Assembly (NCBI GenBank): GCA_030055525.1
Contig: JASFYJ010000001.1
Coordinates: forward strand, 152,616-216,615
Direction of reading: 5' to 3'
DNA length: 64,000 nucleotides
Source: Archaeoglobales archaeon
Lineage (GTDB): Archaea > Halobacteriota > Archaeoglobi > Archaeoglobales > Archaeoglobaceae
Below the pieces are notes generated by a model. The model was given only the letters and a program-made list of their open reading frames with translations, had not been told where the DNA came from and ran no database searches. Each line of letters opens with the position of its first letter. Position 1 is the first letter of the stretch. Made by a program: the position numbers and the translations under genes. Below are positions 1 through 8,044 of the stretch, piece after piece.

Positions 1-99
1 TGTGGCGGTTGTCCAATGTCCATGATAACGCTTACGGCATTTGTAGAACGCTACCTCAAGGAAAAAGTTCCGGAAGTGAAAAGAGTAGTACCGGTTTGA
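1..99 (+). CDS. NifU-like Fe-S scaffold protein, C-terminal end (partial)
   Basis: The window opens inside a reading frame whose last 32 codons begin with a C-G-G-C-P motif, followed by an amphipathic helix and a V-P-E-V-hydrophobic ending. This is the signature of the NifU C-terminal (Nfu) domain, whose CxxC pair binds a transient [4Fe-4S] cluster for delivery to target proteins. Only the C-terminus is visible, so it cannot be told whether this is a short Nfu protein or a longer one. The stop is followed one base later by the next start, so the two genes are probably co-transcribed. Confidence 0.75.
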   Translation, partial: CGGCPMSMITLTAFVERYLKEKVPEVKRVVPV

Positions 100-100
100 T

Positions 101-514
101 ATGAAGTTGATCGAACCTCTTCGGAAATTTCTTCTGGAAGGTGCAGCATTGGACTGCGAAGAGGTCGATCAAAATTTATTTGGGGGTTTTTGTAGTTGTG
201 GAGGTACCTTAAGACAGAGATTCTGGATAAGGAGGGACAATTTGGAGATCATGATCTCCGAATGCGAGAGGTGCTGGAGTTACGAGATGGCAGTTTTTGA
301 GAATAAAAAATTCGTAGAAAGGAAAAAAGTTGAAGTTATAAAAAAGAAGGAAGTCAGGGATCTTCTGAAGGATCTTCTAAGCCCAGCAGAGTTTGAGGCT
401 TTGATCGGGAAAGTTGAGGGAAGGAATTACAATCCATCGTTGTTTTCGAGGGCTAAAAAAAGGCTTTCGGATTTGAATTTAGATATATCAAAAATTATAG
501 AAATACTTAGATGA
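101..514 (+). CDS. uncharacterised small protein with a four-cysteine knuckle
   Basis: A 137-residue protein I do not recognise. The first half holds two cysteine pairs (C31/C33 in CSCGG and C55/C58 in CERC), spaced as in a zinc ribbon; the second half is Lys/Arg-rich and helical, ending in a predicted helix-turn region. It begins one base after the NifU-like stop and its own stop overlaps the next start in an ATGA arrangement, so it sits in a tight operon between an Fe-S scaffold gene and a membrane protein. A metal-binding or nucleic-acid-binding role is possible but is inference only. Confidence 0.6.
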   Translation: MKLIEPLRKFLLEGAALDCEEVDQNLFGGFCSCGGTLRQRFWIRRDNLEIMISECERCWSYEMAVFENKKFVERKKVEVIKKKEVRDLLKDLLSPAEFEALIGKVEGRNYNPSLFSRAKKRLSDLNLDISKIIEILR

Positions 515-1101
515 GAAGGAAAGTAGATTTTCTGGAAAATCTTAAGCTTTACTCCTCTTTAACTGACCTCTCCTCGATCTCGAGGAGGTACTTTATAATA
601 GGCTTTTTCGATGGAGTTCTGACTTTAGTTGGGCTTGTAATTGGATCTTACTTAGCTGGACACTTGGATTCTGAACTAATAATCTCCTCAGGTATAGCTA
701 CTGGCTTGGCTTTGGGGATATCGAGCGGCTGGGGAGCTTATGAGGCTGAGAGAGTTGAGCAGAAGATACAAAAGGATATGAAAGAAAAGGCTCTGTTGAC
801 AACTTTCAAGTACAGCACCTTCGATAAAGCACACAAATTTGCTGTTGTTGTTTCTTCTTTTGTTCATGCAGTGGCTCCAATCTTAGCGGCGCTCATAGTT
901 CTAATCCCATTTGTAATCTTTAATGAATTCGAAGCCTTCTTGACTTCTCTCGCTGTAGCCCTATCAAGTCTCTTCATCATTGGTGCCTTTTTTGGAAAGA
1001 TTGCCAATTTAAACGTCTTTTTCTGTGGTTCAAGAATGATGCTGGCTGGGATAGTAACCATAATAATTGTAACCCTATTAAGTCCAAGCCATCTTGTGTA
1101 G
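511..1101 (+). CDS. VIT1/CCC1-related membrane protein (TIGR00267-like)
   Basis: A 196-residue integral membrane protein with about five hydrophobic segments. The first transmembrane segment carries F-F-D-G and the second is followed by a G-W-G-A-Y-E-A-E-R motif, both typical of the VIT1/CCC1-like superfamily of iron/manganese transporters and of the archaeal conserved family TIGR00267. The charged loop after the second segment corresponds to the cytosolic metal-binding region of the eukaryotic members, but is much shorter. Transport of a divalent metal is a family-level inference. ATGA overlap with the upstream gene supports co-transcription. Confidence 0.65.
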   Translation: MRRKVDFLENLKLYSSLTDLSSISRRYFIIGFFDGVLTLVGLVIGSYLAGHLDSELIISSGIATGLALGISSGWGAYEAERVEQKIQKDMKEKALLTTFKYSTFDKAHKFAVVVSSFVHAVAPILAALIVLIPFVIFNEFEAFLTSLAVALSSLFIIGAFFGKIANLNVFFCGSRMMLAGIVTIIIVTLLSPSHLV

Positions 1102-1134
1102 CTAATTTTTAATTCCCAAGGACAATTGGAGTTC

Positions 1135-1614
1135 ATGGGCAGAGCTTGGAAATTTGGAGACAATATAGATACAGACGTCATAATTCAGGGAAAATGGCTA
1201 GTCATTAATGAAGCTGAGGAGCTTGCAAAACACGTTTTTGAGAACATAAGACCGGATTTTGCGAAAAAAGTTAAGCGTGGCGATTTTGTTGTTGCAGGTA
1301 AAAATTTTGGTTGCGGGAGTAGCAGAGAGCATGCAGTTTTAGCTTTGAAGGGTACTGGAATTTCGGCTGTAATAGCGAAGTCTTTTGCAAGAATTTTCTT
1401 CAGAAACGCGATAAATACAGGACTTATGCTTGTTGAATGTTCTGAAACTGATAAGATAGATGAAGGAGATGAGCTCGAACTCGATTTTAAGAATGGGGAG
1501 ATAATTAACCTGACAAAGGAAGAGAGATACAAGATAAATCCAATGCCGGAGTTTCTGCTTAAGATCGTAGAGGTAGGTGGGCTTATAAATTACTGTAGGA
1601 TGGTGATGAAATGA
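1135..1614 (+). CDS. leuD: 3-isopropylmalate dehydratase small subunit
   Basis: Small (swivelling) subunit of the aconitase-family enzyme that isomerises 2- to 3-isopropylmalate in leucine synthesis, or a homologue acting on a similar tricarboxylate. The family hallmark G-K-N-F-G-C-G-S-S-R-E-H is at residues 56-67, and D-T-D near residue 12 is the usual N-terminal signature. Length (159 aa) is normal for archaeal LeuD. I chose ATG 1135 over the in-frame TTG at 1126 because a GGAG element lies just upstream of 1135. The stop overlaps the leuB start. The large subunit LeuC is not in this window. Confidence 0.9.
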   Translation: MGRAWKFGDNIDTDVIIQGKWLVINEAEELAKHVFENIRPDFAKKVKRGDFVVAGKNFGCGSSREHAVLALKGTGISAVIAKSFARIFFRNAINTGLMLVECSETDKIDEGDELELDFKNGEIINLTKEERYKINPMPEFLLKIVEVGGLINYCRMVMK

Positions 1615-2585
1615 GGATTGCTGTAATTCCAGGGGATGGTATAGGAAAAGAGGTGATGGAGGCTGCAATCTTCGTGATGGACAGGATGAATCTACCTCTC
1701 AAATACGAATTTTATGAAGCTGGAGATGAATGCTTGAAAAAATACGGCAAAGCCCTACCAGATGAAACTCTTGAAGCATGCAAAAAAAGCGATGCTGTAC
1801 TCTTTGGCGCTGCAGGTGAGACGGCTGCAGATGTGATTGTTAGATTAAGGCAGGAACTGCAAACCTACGCCAACGTAAGACCTGCAAGGGCTTTAAGGGG
1901 TGTTAATTGCCTTTATCCTAAAACGGACATATTGATCGTTAGAGAAAATACGGAATGCCTTTATTTGGGATTGGAATTTCAAATAGGAGATGTTGCGGAG
2001 GCTATAAGGGTTATAAGTAAAAAAGCTTCCGAAAGAATTGCTCGCTTCGCCTTCGAGCTTGCAAAGAAGGAAGGAAGAAGAAAAGTTACGGCACTTCACA
2101 AAGCAAATGTGATGAAGAAAACCTGTGGTTTATTCAGAGATGTATGCAAGGAAGTGGCCAAAAACTATCCGGAGATAGAGTTCAACGAGTATTATATAGA
2201 TGCTGCATGCATGTATATGGTCATGGACCCCTACAGGTTCGATGTAATTGTAACAACAAACATGTTTGGGGATATAGTTTCAGATCTGGCAGCTGGCTTG
2301 GTTGGGGGCTTAGGATTGGCCCCTTCGGCAAATATAGGTGATAAATATGCTATTTTTGAGCCAGTCCACGGCGCTGCGTTTGATATAGCAGGAAAGGGAA
2401 TAGCAAATCCAACTGCTATGATTTTGACAGCATGCATGATGCTTAAACATCTAAAGTATCTAGAAGAGGCAAAGAGAATCGAAAAAGCTTTAGAGGATGC
2501 AATATACGAGGGATACAGAACCAGAGATATTGGAGGAAATATGAAGACAATGGAGTTTGCTAGAGAGGTTGCAAGGAGACTTTAA
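1611..2585 (+). CDS. leuB: 3-isopropylmalate dehydrogenase (isocitrate/isopropylmalate dehydrogenase family)
   Basis: A 324-residue beta-decarboxylating dehydrogenase. Visible family features: N-terminal GDGIGKEV, the substrate arginines around residues 78-94, R111 in RENTE, the catalytic lysine K164 in HKANVMK, metal-binding D221 and D225 in NMFGDIVSD, and the NAD-binding loop [14 protein letters not shown]. Following leuD with an ATGA overlap, it most likely oxidises 3-isopropylmalate to 2-oxoisocaproate using NAD. Isocitrate or homoisocitrate paralogues share this fold, but the leuD context favours leucine synthesis. Confidence 0.88.
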   Translation: MRIAVIPGDGIGKEVMEAAIFVMDRMNLPLKYEFYEAGDECLKKYGKALPDETLEACKKSDAVLFGAAGETAADVIVRLRQELQTYANVRPARALRGVNCLYPKTDILIVRENTECLYLGLEFQIGDVAEAIRVISKKASERIARFAFELAKKEGRRKVTALHKANVMKKTCGLFRDVCKEVAKNYPEIEFNEYYIDAACMYMVMDPYRFDVIVTTNMFGDIVSDLAAGLVGGLGLAPSANIGDKYAIFEPVHGAAFDIAGKGIANPTAMILTACMMLKHLKYLEEAKRIEKALEDAIYEGYRTRDIGGNMKTMEFAREVARRL

Positions 2586-3130
2586 TGGAAGTTTACGTTT
2601 TGAGGTTGGGGCATAGGCCGGAAAGGGATAAAAGGATATCTACTCACGTAGCTTTAACGGCGAGAGCTTTTGGGGCTAGAGGAATTTATTTCGACACTTT
2701 CGATAAAAATCTTTTTGAGAGCGTCAGAAAAGTTGTGAAAAGCTGGGGAGGAGATTTTTTTATAGAATTTGTCGAGTGGAAAAAATTGCTCAGAGAATTC
2801 GAAGGATTGAAGGTCCATCTTACAATGTATGGGATCCCCCTACCGCAGAAGATAGAGGAAATCAAAAAATTCGAAAAAGTGCTTGTAGTCGTTGGAGCAG
2901 AAAAAGTACCTGGAGAGGTATATTATCTCTGCGATATGAACATATCGATCGGCTTACAGCCACACAGCGAGGTTGCGGCTTTGGCGGTTTTCCTTGAAAA
3001 AGTTTTACAAAAAGTTTTTACGCTCGAATTCAGTGATGCAAAAGTCAAGGTAATTCCATGCGAGAGGGGTAAAAAGGTGATAAAAAATGTGGATGGAAAA
3101 AGAGAAGAGGTATTTGATTCAGTTTTTTAA
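2585..3130 (+). CDS. trm56: tRNA (cytidine-56-2'-O)-methyltransferase Trm56
   Basis: A 181-residue SPOUT-class methyltransferase. The N-terminus ([13 protein letters not shown], then [12 protein letters not shown]) is characteristic of archaeal aTrm56, which methylates the ribose of C56 in the T loop of tRNA using S-adenosylmethionine. The [13 protein letters not shown] stretch near residue 100 and the following [15 protein letters not shown] correspond to the knotted SAM-binding C-terminal half. The start codon overlaps the leuB stop (TAATG). Its end overlaps the argD start by 44 nt, so this is a four-gene translationally coupled run. Confidence 0.88.
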   Translation: MEVYVLRLGHRPERDKRISTHVALTARAFGARGIYFDTFDKNLFESVRKVVKSWGGDFFIEFVEWKKLLREFEGLKVHLTMYGIPLPQKIEEIKKFEKVLVVVGAEKVPGEVYYLCDMNISIGLQPHSEVAALAVFLEKVLQKVFTLEFSDAKVKVIPCERGKKVIKNVDGKREEVFDSVF

Positions 3131-4226
3131 GAGACAAAAGGTTGTTTTGGAGAGAGGAGAGGGCTGCTATGTATACGATGTCGATGGTAAATGCTATTTA
3201 GATTTTGTCGCGGGAATTGCAAGTGTAGCTATAGGTCACTGCGATGCGGAATTTGTGAGAAAAGTCAGCGAACAACTTTCAAAGCTTGTTCACACTTCCA
3301 ATCTTTTCTACACAATTCCACAGATACAGTTAGCTGAAAAACTTTCGGAAGTTACAGGAATGGATAAGTTCTTCTTCTGTAACAGTGGAACTGAAGCTGT
3401 TGAAGCTGCATTAAAGTTTTCGAGAAAAGCTACGGGAAAAAAGAAATTCTTAGCTTTTACAAACGCCTTCCATGGAAGAACGATGGGTGCCCTGTCTGTA
3501 ACCTACAAAGAAAGGTTCAGAAAACCTTTTGAGCCATTGATTCAGCCAGTTGAATTTGCAAAATACAACGACTCTGAAGATTTCAAGAGCAAAGTAGATA
3601 AAAATACAGCTGCAGTTATATTAGAGTTAGTTCAAGGTGAAGCCGGCGTGCATCCTGTGAATAAAGACTTCTTGAAGACGATATTTGATTTAAAAGATGA
3701 AATGGGATATCTTGTCATCTTCGACGAGGTACAAACTGGGTTTGGAAGAACTGGAAAGTGGTTTGCTAAGGACCACTTCAAGCTTCAGCCAGACATAATG
3801 GCGATGGCAAAGGCCATGGGGTCTGGGATTCCTATAGGATGCACCGCTGTAAAAGAAGAGGTAGCTAAACATTTAGAGGCTGGAGATCATGCATCAACCT
3901 TTGGCGGAAATCCTTTAGCCTGCACAGCAGCTTTGGCGACTATAGAGATAATAGAGAAAAGAAAACTTGTAGATAATGCAGCAAAGATGGGGGAGTATTT
4001 GCAGAAGAGGTTGAAGGAACTATTTACGGAGGTCAGGGGTTTAGGACTAATGGTAGGTTTCAGAGTTCCTAAAGCATACGAACTAGTTGAAAAATGCCTT
4101 TCGAAAGGTTTACTGATCAACGCTACGAGTGAAGATAATATAAGGCTTGTTCCACCGCTTATAGTAAGCAGCAAGGAGGTCGACAAAGCTGTAGAGATAA
4201 TGAAGGATTGCTTGAGAGGTGGCTAA
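3087..4226 (+). CDS. argD: acetylornithine/acetyl-lysine aminotransferase
   Basis: Class III PLP aminotransferase of 379 residues. It shows the ArgD-type N-terminal G-x-Y-D-G-K-x-Y-L-D-F motif, a glycine-rich [12 protein letters not shown] cofactor loop, the [13 protein letters not shown] aspartate motif, and the PLP lysine in [12 protein letters not shown]. It transfers the amino group from glutamate to N-acetylglutamate semialdehyde in arginine synthesis (or to an aminoadipate-derived carrier substrate in lysine synthesis). A GGTGAT ribosome binding site lies about 6 nt before ATG 3087, which is why this start is kept although it overlaps trm56. It converges with the MgtE-like gene, leaving 3 nt between stops. 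Confidence 0.87.
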   Translation: MWMEKEKRYLIQFFKRQKVVLERGEGCYVYDVDGKCYLDFVAGIASVAIGHCDAEFVRKVSEQLSKLVHTSNLFYTIPQIQLAEKLSEVTGMDKFFFCNSGTEAVEAALKFSRKATGKKKFLAFTNAFHGRTMGALSVTYKERFRKPFEPLIQPVEFAKYNDSEDFKSKVDKNTAAVILELVQGEAGVHPVNKDFLKTIFDLKDEMGYLVIFDEVQTGFGRTGKWFAKDHFKLQPDIMAMAKAMGSGIPIGCTAVKEEVAKHLEAGDHASTFGGNPLACTAALATIEIIEKRKLVDNAAKMGEYLQKRLKELFTEVRGLGLMVGFRVPKAYELVEKCLSKGLLINATSEDNIRLVPPLIVSSKEVDKAVEIMKDCLRGG

Positions 4227-4229
4227 GGA

Positions 4230-5366
4230 CTAAAGAAATGCTAGGAGTATGACAAAGGCCGTAGCGATCAGATCGGTGAGTGTGGTTATTGTTGGAATTG
4301 TAACGTTGTCTGGGTCTAGGTTGTGCCTATAAGCAAACACAGCAAAAAAATGGGCGAGTAGCATAACCAGGAGAGCTATCGTGGGATACAAAAAGAAAAA
4401 GATCAAAGTCAATTCGGCCTCTCTACCGAGTATCGAAGAAACAACAACTCCTATGAGAAAAATTATAACTGACAAGGCCAGGGAGGTCGTAAGAAGGGAG
4501 AGAATGTATTCAAAGGATTTTTTGTCTATTACGTGATTTATTTCACCCATGTGCAACCTTGTAGATGTTTTCGATCCTATTATGCATCCATAGTTTCCCA
4601 AACTGTCCAAGATAGCGGGATACAGTACAGTTAAAATAAAAACTTCATATATTTTCTCACTAAAGCTTTCCAGTATCGAACCTGTAACGCTGCTTAACAA
4701 GGCTAAGAATGAAAGTGCGATTCCCACCTCTAAAAAAACTTTTTTCGATGGTCTGAAGTAGAATAGCATTACAAAAAATAGAACTAAAAATGAAAAAGCA
4801 GATAAAATTACGATCTTATCGTTTACTTCGAATAGGACTATAAAAAGTATCAGAGTGGGAATCGTAACGAGATCTGCGACAGAAGTTATTGTAGGTGTAG
4901 CCAAAAGATCTGGATCGAGGTTTTTTCTGAATGGCACCACTGTTACTAGAGAAGTTGTAAAGCCAAGAATTAAGCATGCAAAGATAGTTGAGGCGATTAA
5001 AATAGCGAATGCCGGTAAAAAATTCAAAAATTCCGTCTTTATTCCACCAATAAACCAGAGGATAACTACGGGAAAGATCGCAAGCGATATACTGAGAGTT
5101 AAACCTTCGTAAACTCTTCTGTCTTTCAGTGAGGGCTCCATCTCTCCTAAATATAGGCTTGTTGTAAACCTCGATGCTAAGGCGCCGAAGATGTTACCTC
5201 TCATGCCCATAAGACCCGGTAAAGCTACTAGCAATATGGGATAGCTGGTAATTATATTTTCAAAGTTTACCCCTAAGGCCATTCCTGGAACGAAATCGAG
5301 AGCTAGGCATAACAATAGCGTGGGAAAAGATAGTTTCCAAGCACTTTTTAGTGTCTCTAGAGCCAT
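4230..5366 (-). CDS. MgtE/SLC41-like divalent cation transporter
   Basis: A membrane protein of about 378 residues with roughly ten hydrophobic segments arranged as two related halves. Each half contains an N-L-D-P-D-x-x-x-x-P-T-I-T motif followed by D-L, the repeat signature of the MgtE membrane domain and the SLC41 eukaryotic relatives, which move Mg2+. The cytosolic N and CBS regulatory domains of bacterial MgtE are absent, as in archaeal SLC41-like proteins. The start is set at ATG 5366 rather than the TTG two codons upstream. Mg2+ or another divalent cation is a family inference. It converges with argD. Confidence 0.8.
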   Translation of the reverse strand: MALETLKSAWKLSFPTLLLCLALDFVPGMALGVNFENIITSYPILLVALPGLMGMRGNIFGALASRFTTSLYLGEMEPSLKDRRVYEGLTLSISLAIFPVVILWFIGGIKTEFLNFLPAFAILIASTIFACLILGFTTSLVTVVPFRKNLDPDLLATPTITSVADLVTIPTLILFIVLFEVNDKIVILSAFSFLVLFFVMLFYFRPSKKVFLEVGIALSFLALLSSVTGSILESFSEKIYEVFILTVLYPAILDSLGNYGCIIGSKTSTRLHMGEINHVIDKKSFEYILSLLTTSLALSVIIFLIGVVVSSILGREAELTLIFFFLYPTIALLVMLLAHFFAVFAYRHNLDPDNVTIPTITTLTDLIATAFVILLAFL

Positions 5367-5561
5367 GACCAAGCTTGATCACTCATTTCAGAAAAATCAA
5401 CGTCTTTAAAAATTTGTCGCGGACTCGAAGATCTTTCAGATTTTATACTGAATTTTCTTTGGCGGTTTAGATATATCTTTCTGCACTATAAAAGCCAAAA
5501 TTTGTTTTCAAATAACTAAAGCTTCTACAGAAAAATTTTAGTACCTGAACCAACATACTTC

Positions 5562-6161
5562 ATGAAACTTTTTCACAGACTTACGGTAGCCCTTACTGAG
5601 GATGACCTCAAAATATTGGAAGAGTTGAGAGAAGACTCAAAAGAAAGCTACAGCGAGATAATCAGAAAATCTCTGGATCTCTACTATAGAATATACAAGA
5701 GTTTCAAGGCTGCAGGCTACGAATTCAACAAGTTGCCGAAAGACGTGGAGAGGCTTGCTTACCACATATACAACGTGGAATTGAGGCAGTACGTTATAAT
5801 GGATAAGGAAGTCTACAGGATGCTTTTGAAAAAGATACAGCAGAAGTATTCAGCTGAGGAGCTTGAGAAAGACTCCGAGTTTATAAATGCAATTAGAGGT
5901 TTTGCGAACCTCTTTTACATATGGAACAGATGGAACGAAAATACTAAAGCTGTAGAGAAGGCAGAGGAGGTTCTTAGAACGATAGAGTTCGCCGGTGGTG
6001 GAGAGTTCAAAAAAGTCAGCAACAACGAGTTTATATTCAGAACAGTTCCTGAAAATGTAGTTGTTACCAAAGCCATAATTAAGACCGTTTACGAACTTCT
6101 TTCTGTAGCTTCGGAGATGAGGATAAGTGATGAAAGGATTTTTATAAAAATTTTTGATTAA
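5562..6161 (+). CDS. ribbon-helix-helix domain protein, putative regulator
   Basis: A 199-residue protein. The first ~45 residues (a short strand RLTVAL, then TEDDLKILEELRE, then a turn and SYSEIIRKSLDLYYR) fit a ribbon-helix-helix DNA-binding fold. The remaining 150 residues are a mostly helical domain I do not recognise, ending with a mixed segment. No enzyme motif is visible. It stands alone, between a divergent transporter and thioredoxin, with about 190 nt of A+T-rich DNA upstream. A transcriptional repressor with a C-terminal ligand or oligomerisation domain is the simplest reading. Confidence 0.6.
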   Translation: MKLFHRLTVALTEDDLKILEELREDSKESYSEIIRKSLDLYYRIYKSFKAAGYEFNKLPKDVERLAYHIYNVELRQYVIMDKEVYRMLLKKIQQKYSAEELEKDSEFINAIRGFANLFYIWNRWNENTKAVEKAEEVLRTIEFAGGGEFKKVSNNEFIFRTVPENVVVTKAIIKTVYELLSVASEMRISDERIFIKIFD

Positions 6162-6179
6162 TTATTTCAAAACGTAAAT

Positions 6180-6207
6180 CTTTAAAAACTCTTTACAAAT
6201 TACATTT
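6180..6207 (+). promoter_or_regulatory. likely TATA-type promoter of thioredoxin gene
   Basis: A BRE-like A-rich stretch followed by TTTAAAAA lies about 25-28 nt before the ATG at 6208, with no Shine-Dalgarno sequence between. The spacing predicts that transcription starts at or next to the start codon, giving a leaderless mRNA. Confidence 0.4.
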
Positions 6208-6618
6208 ATGGATGAATTGGAAGAATTGAGACTGAAGAAGATGAAGGAAATAATGGAAAAAGCTCTAAAAGATGCGCAAAATCAAAATAAAACCCAAATA
6301 GATTCCCCACAACATGCGGATTCAAGGAACTTCGATGAGCTTGTTTCAAAAAACACGAATGTGGTTGCAGACTTCTGGGCTGAGTGGTGTGGACCATGCA
6401 GGATGGTAGCTCCAATTGTAGATGAGCTTGCTAAAGAGTATGCCGGAAAAGTTTTGTTTTTGAAGGTGAACACAGACCAAAATCCGAAACTTGCTGCAAG
6501 ATTTGGAATAACTGCAATACCGACGCTATTATTTTTTAAAAACGGGAGAGTTGTTGATAGAGTAGTTGGCGCTTTACCAAAAAGAGATCTAAAAAGATGG
6601 ATAGAAAAAAATATATAA
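6208..6618 (+). CDS. trxA: thioredoxin with charged N-terminal extension
   Basis: The C-terminal ~95 residues are a canonical thioredoxin: ADFWAEWCGPCRMVAP with redox cysteines C61 and C64, the cis-proline motif AIPTLLFF, and the closing G-x-x-x-K helix. It would reduce disulfides in cytosolic proteins. The first ~40 residues are a Lys/Glu-rich helix and a Gln/Asn-rich linker not found in minimal thioredoxins (about 105 aa). No signal peptide or membrane anchor is present, so it is cytosolic. Cotranscription with neighbours is unlikely, since the next genes are on the other strand. A VKOR-like protein at 32.7 kb could be a partner of some thioredoxin-fold protein. Confidence 0.92.
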   Translation: MDELEELRLKKMKEIMEKALKDAQNQNKTQIDSPQHADSRNFDELVSKNTNVVADFWAEWCGPCRMVAPIVDELAKEYAGKVLFLKVNTDQNPKLAARFGITAIPTLLFFKNGRVVDRVVGALPKRDLKRWIEKNI

Positions 6619-6620
6619 AA

Positions 6621-6902
6621 TCATTTTTTCTTGAATTTTTCTAGGAAGTCTCCTATAATCGTTCCAACTATGAAGAAAAGTGCAAAAATTATTGCTAGGA
6701 TCACAAAGCCTATCGTAGCGCCAAGGGTCATTGCTATTAATGATCCCCCAACTAGGAACGCTCCTATAAGCCCAAAGATAACTCCAAATATTACACCTAT
6801 TATAAACGCGTTTTTGAACATCTTTACTCTGTCCTCTTTCCCTGGTCTGACGTAGCCGTAAACTATCCCGAGGAACAGCAGGAGCAATGCTAGCAGTTCC
6901 AT
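6621..6902 (-). CDS. small membrane protein, unknown
   Basis: A 93-residue protein with three hydrophobic segments: one at the N-terminus (residues 1-18), a Gly/Phe/Val-rich one around 32-55 and a long one around 58-85, closing with FLEKFKKK. The glycine-rich pattern resembles small glycine-zipper membrane proteins, but no family is recognised. It ends 3 nt after the thioredoxin stop on the opposite strand. Confidence 0.5.
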   Translation of the reverse strand: MELLALLLLFLGIVYGYVRPGKEDRVKMFKNAFIIGVIFGVIFGLIGAFLVGGSLIAMTLGATIGFVILAIIFALFFIVGTIIGDFLEKFKKK

Positions 6903-6947
6903 AAAATTTAAAATTTAATTTAGGCATATAACCTTTACTCCTGGAAA

Positions 6948-7235
6948 TCAATCTTCACGTTTAGATCCGGCGCTCATAATTCCTAAAATAATTGAGTAGG
7001 CAACTTTTTCGAACTCCTTGTCATCTAGAAATAGAATTTCTTCGAGCATTTCTGCCAAATCCTCTTTTTTGCTATCGTTTATGGTATTTAAATTTCTTAA
7101 AAGTTCGAATACAAAGTTTTCCCGATCCTTGGTTCTGATGGAGTTCAGTAGTATATGGATCAGTTTAGCCCTTAAACTTGGAGAAATTCTTGAAAAAAGC
7201 TGCTTGGTGGTGGAGGTAATCTGTCTGTACTTCAT
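6948..7235 (-). CDS. hypothetical protein, helical
   Basis: A 95-residue, charged, probably all-helical protein with no cysteine pairs or membrane segment and no family I recognise. Two Asp/Glu-Lys-rich helices (around residues 50-70) could be protein-protein interfaces. It is followed on the same strand, 45 nt downstream, by the small membrane protein at 6621-6902, so the two may be one unit. Codon use looks like that of neighbouring genes, which is the main reason to accept it. Confidence 0.45.
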   Translation of the reverse strand: MKYRQITSTTKQLFSRISPSLRAKLIHILLNSIRTKDRENFVFELLRNLNTINDSKKEDLAEMLEEILFLDDKEFEKVAYSIILGIMSAGSKRED

Positions 7236-7346
7236 ATGATTTGATACCTATCGAAATAGATAACACTTTTTGTTATTGAATTTAAAAAAATTATTATCAA
7301 TCAAAATCTTAAAAGTTCTGGAGATCAAGACATTGCGGGGTCAAAA

Positions 7347-7553
7347 ATGGAGAAAGAAAGAGCGAAAGAGGAACTGGAGAATCTAAGTTACAGGATTTCA
7401 GTAATATCTGTTGCATTTTCCACTTTCATGGTCTGCTTTATCGCTTTTCAAACATCGAAAGTTGGAACATTGAACTCTGCGGTAATTTCTTTGTTTATAA
7501 CTTTTTTAGTTGCAACCTCCGCAATATTAATTAAAAAAGTTAAAAATTTTTAA
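7347..7553 (+). CDS. small two-segment membrane protein, unknown
   Basis: A 68-residue protein with a charged N-terminus (MEKERAKEELENLSYR) followed by two transmembrane segments around residues 18-36 and 42-62 and a short basic tail. A GGGGT element lies just before the ATG. No family is recognised. Its last 14 nt overlap the end of the convergent UPF0058 gene. Confidence 0.5.
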   Translation: MEKERAKEELENLSYRISVISVAFSTFMVCFIAFQTSKVGTLNSAVISLFITFLVATSAILIKKVKNF

Positions 7554-7815
7554 TTTGAGCTGCTTTCCTGAATCTTTTACAAAGGCCTTCTACTTCTTTC
7601 TCCTTACCTATTGCCTTCATTATTCCCATGCAGAGGTTTAAAATGGCCTCCTTATGTTCCTCCTTCTGCCTAAATATCTGTACAGGCAGAATATTCATGC
7701 TTTCGTATCGGTCGAAGAACTCGTTTCGAATACCTACGGCTTCAAATGCTCTTTTGACCTGAAAAAGAAGCAAATGCAAATGCACCAACTCCTCCTTACC
7801 AAACTGAGTAGACAT
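7540..7815 (-). CDS. UPF0058 family protein
   Basis: A small archaeal protein (about 91 residues from ATG 7815) that matches the UPF0058 family: KEELVHLHLLLFQVKR near the start, a tyrosine/proline-containing middle, and KEEHKEAILNLC in the second half. The family is widespread in archaea and has no established function. An in-frame TTG at 7854 would add 13 residues that do not look like the family, so I prefer the internal ATG. Confidence 0.7.
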   Translation of the reverse strand: MSTQFGKEELVHLHLLLFQVKRAFEAVGIRNEFFDRYESMNILPVQIFRQKEEHKEAILNLCMGIMKAIGKEKEVEGLCKRFRKAAQIKNF

Positions 7816-8044
7816 ATATCTATTCTGTAGAGTGTTTAAAAAATTTTTGCTCAAAAATAATTTTTAACGAAAAAATGTTCAAATTATTGATAGCAACTTT
7901 TTTAAGTTTTAGCCTATTTCGAGCCCTTCTTGCTTTTTGATGATGTTCTTTCGGATTTTTCGAGAATCTCAGTTTTTTCAAATCTTTTAGACGTCGTGCC
8001 GCTATTAAATACTAAAAACCTTCAAAAGCCTTTGTATCCATACT

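Noticed and set aside
864-1181. 105-codon minus-strand open frame across the VIT1-like gene and leuD start
   Set aside because: Antisense of two better supported genes, with no ribosome binding site and biased composition.
7921-8044. Lys/Arg-rich frames on the minus strand between elp3 and the UPF0058 gene
   Set aside because: Two overlapping frames look equally basic, neither has a convincing start or ribosome binding site, and the low-complexity A-rich sequence explains the composition.
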